Source: Bacillota bacterium (GTDB lineage Bacteria; Bacillota_A; Clostridia; Acetivibrionales; DUMB01). Taken from it: a DNA stretch of 6,649 bases. The notes beneath the pieces are model-generated. The model did not search any database, was not told the origin of the DNA, and worked only from the letters and a program-made list of their open reading frames with translations. Numbering within the stretch: position 1 is the first letter of the stretch; each line of letters opens with the position of its first letter. This document shows positions 5,643 to 6,649 of this stretch, in pieces. Made by a program: the position numbers and the translations under genes. The stretch is taken from positions 1-6,649 of the forward strand of contig JAMOAC010000529.1 in the NCBI GenBank assembly GCA_023621975.1, read 5' to 3'.

Positions 5643-6649
5643 CTATTTCGTAACGGTGACTTTTTGCAGCATGCGTGGACTGTCAGGATTCAGTCCTTTT
5701 GTAAGCGAAAGGTTGCATGCAAAAAGCTGTGCCACAACGGCATTATAGAATGGAGATACTATGTCGTCTTCAGTCTGCGGTATGGCAAATGCTGTTGTTC
5801 CCCTGCCAAGTACATCTTCATTATTAGATACTACGATAAGTTCAATATTGCTTTCTGCTAGCCTGTCTATCATTGCAGTTGTATCTCCAAGGGAAGGACC
5901 GTTGGGAGCATAAATTATTACAGGTATGTTCCTGTCAATCATTGCTATCGGACCATGCTGGAAATCGGACGTAGCAAAAGCCTTGGCGCGTGCGTATGTA
6001 GTTTCCTGTATCTTAAGCGCAGATTCCTTTGCTATGGCATAGTTAGTGCCCCTGGCAAGCACAAAGCATTCGTTCATAAATCTGTATCTCGGTGCAGCAG
6101 ACTCTATGACACCGCTGCTTTCCAATACGCAGGATACATTTTCAGGTACCTTCAAAAGGCTTTCGGCCATTGTACAGTTTTTGGCCCATTCAGCGGTAAG
6201 CTGGGCAAATAACATCATCTGAGAAGTGAAAGTTTTTGTAGCAGCAACACTTTCTTCAAGGCCTGCACTGCAGTACAGATGATATTTTGATTCCACTGCC
6301 AGCGGTGAATCCGGTGTGTTTGTAATGCTGACAGTCAGAGCGTCCTGCCTGTTGGCACTTCTTATAACCTCAAGCGCATCAGCGGCTTTACCTGACTGTG
6401 ATACTGCAATTACAAGGCTGTTTTTAAACTGCAGCGTTTTATTGTACAGAGTGAAAACTGAGGGTGCTGCAAGTGCTACAGGTATGCCAACCTGTGTTTC
6501 CATGATATATTTGCCGTAAATTGATGCGTGATCAGATGTGCCTCTTGCTGCAATATAGACCCACTGAATATTGCGTTTGTTGATCTCTGAAACAATTTCC
6601 CTGATAACCTCTGTATTTTCCTTGATGCATCTTTCAAGCACAGCAGGCT
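5643..6649 (-). CDS. Double-SIS-domain sugar-phosphate isomerase/deaminase-like protein (N-terminus outside window)
   Basis: This cytoplasmic protein resembles the isomerase half of GlmS and stand-alone relatives such as NagB-II, AgaS and FrlB, which act on amino-sugar or glycosylamine phosphates. Numbering from the GTG at 6641, SIS domain 1 has ARGTSDHAS (32-40), SQSGKAADAL (81-90; phosphate-binding serines) and EESVAATKTFTSQ (129-141). SIS domain 2 has VLARGTN (194-200), ESALKIQETTYARAKAF (206-222) and SDFQHGPIAMID (225-236). The end DSPRMLQK (320-327) corresponds to the C-terminal region of GlmS that supplies the catalytic lysine. Where GlmS has Glu in its GELKHG motif, this protein has Asp226. 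The reading frame continues to the window edge as ...Pro-Ala-Val-Leu-Glu-Arg, so the GTG at 6641 is almost certainly an internal valine. Whether a glutaminase domain precedes it cannot be seen, though the motifs look more like the stand-alone SIS group. The gene converges on the transporter operon and has its own terminator. Confidence 0.88.
   Translation of the reverse strand, partial: PAVLERCIKENTEVIREIVSEINKRNIQWVYIAARGTSDHASIYGKYIMETQVGIPVALAAPSVFTLYNKTLQFKNSLVIAVSQSGKAADALEVIRSANRQDALTVSITNTPDSPLAVESKYHLYCSAGLEESVAATKTFTSQMMLFAQLTAEWAKNCTMAESLLKVPENVSCVLESSGVIESAAPRYRFMNECFVLARGTNYAIAKESALKIQETTYARAKAFATSDFQHGPIAMIDRNIPVIIYAPNGPSLGDTTAMIDRLAESNIELIVVSNNEDVLGRGTTAFAIPQTEDDIVSPFYNAVVAQLFACNLSLTKGLNPDSPRMLQKVTVTK

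Noticed and set aside
6639..6641. GTG as the start codon of the SIS-domain gene
   Set aside because: The frame stays open to the window edge with Pro-Ala before it, and family members have residues upstream of this point. The codon is better read as internal Val.

Overview
The window looks like chromosomal DNA from a low-to-moderate-GC Firmicute, probably a Clostridia member. The evidence is AT-rich intergenic DNA, strong purine-rich Shine-Dalgarno sequences (AGGAGG or GGAGG), a lipoprotein-type substrate-binding protein as in Gram-positives, and closely packed transport genes. I cannot name the species.

Positions 1-92 hold the last 29 codons of an unrecognised plus-strand gene. Positions 161-5440 form a plus-strand carbohydrate-transport operon in this order: LsrB/RhaS-like sugar-binding lipoprotein (161-1234), RbsA/MglA-type double ATPase (1415-2911), two RbsC-type permeases (2908-3924 and 3936-4952), and a FucU/RbsD-family sugar mutarotase (4994-5440). 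The ATPase and first permease overlap by 4 nt. The second permease starts 11 nt after the first, and the mutarotase 41 nt after that. The only large internal gap, 1235-1414, follows the binding-protein gene. It carries a perfect 40-nt palindrome, a 17-bp tandem duplication and a weaker hairpin. Positions 5441-5642 are a convergent intergenic region with a clear terminator for the minus strand. From 5643 to the right edge a minus-strand double-SIS-domain sugar-phosphate isomerase/deaminase-like gene runs out of the window.

A coherent model is that the lipoprotein captures a sugar outside the cell, the two different permeases form the membrane channel, the ATPase drives import, and the FucU-like enzyme interconverts the anomers of the imported free sugar for a downstream kinase or isomerase. 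The mutarotase is closer to FucU than to RbsD, which points to L-fucose or a similar (deoxy)sugar, but the substrate is not proven. The SIS-domain gene suggests that amino-sugar or sugar-phosphate metabolism lies nearby, but it is a separate convergent unit.

I see no mobile element, CRISPR array, tRNA, rRNA or phage-like gene. Most of the window is an ordinary sugar ABC operon. The points worth a second look are the binding protein's ligand-pocket residues compared with LsrB, the one-sided loss of catalytic residues in the ATPase, and the structured gap after the binding-protein gene.
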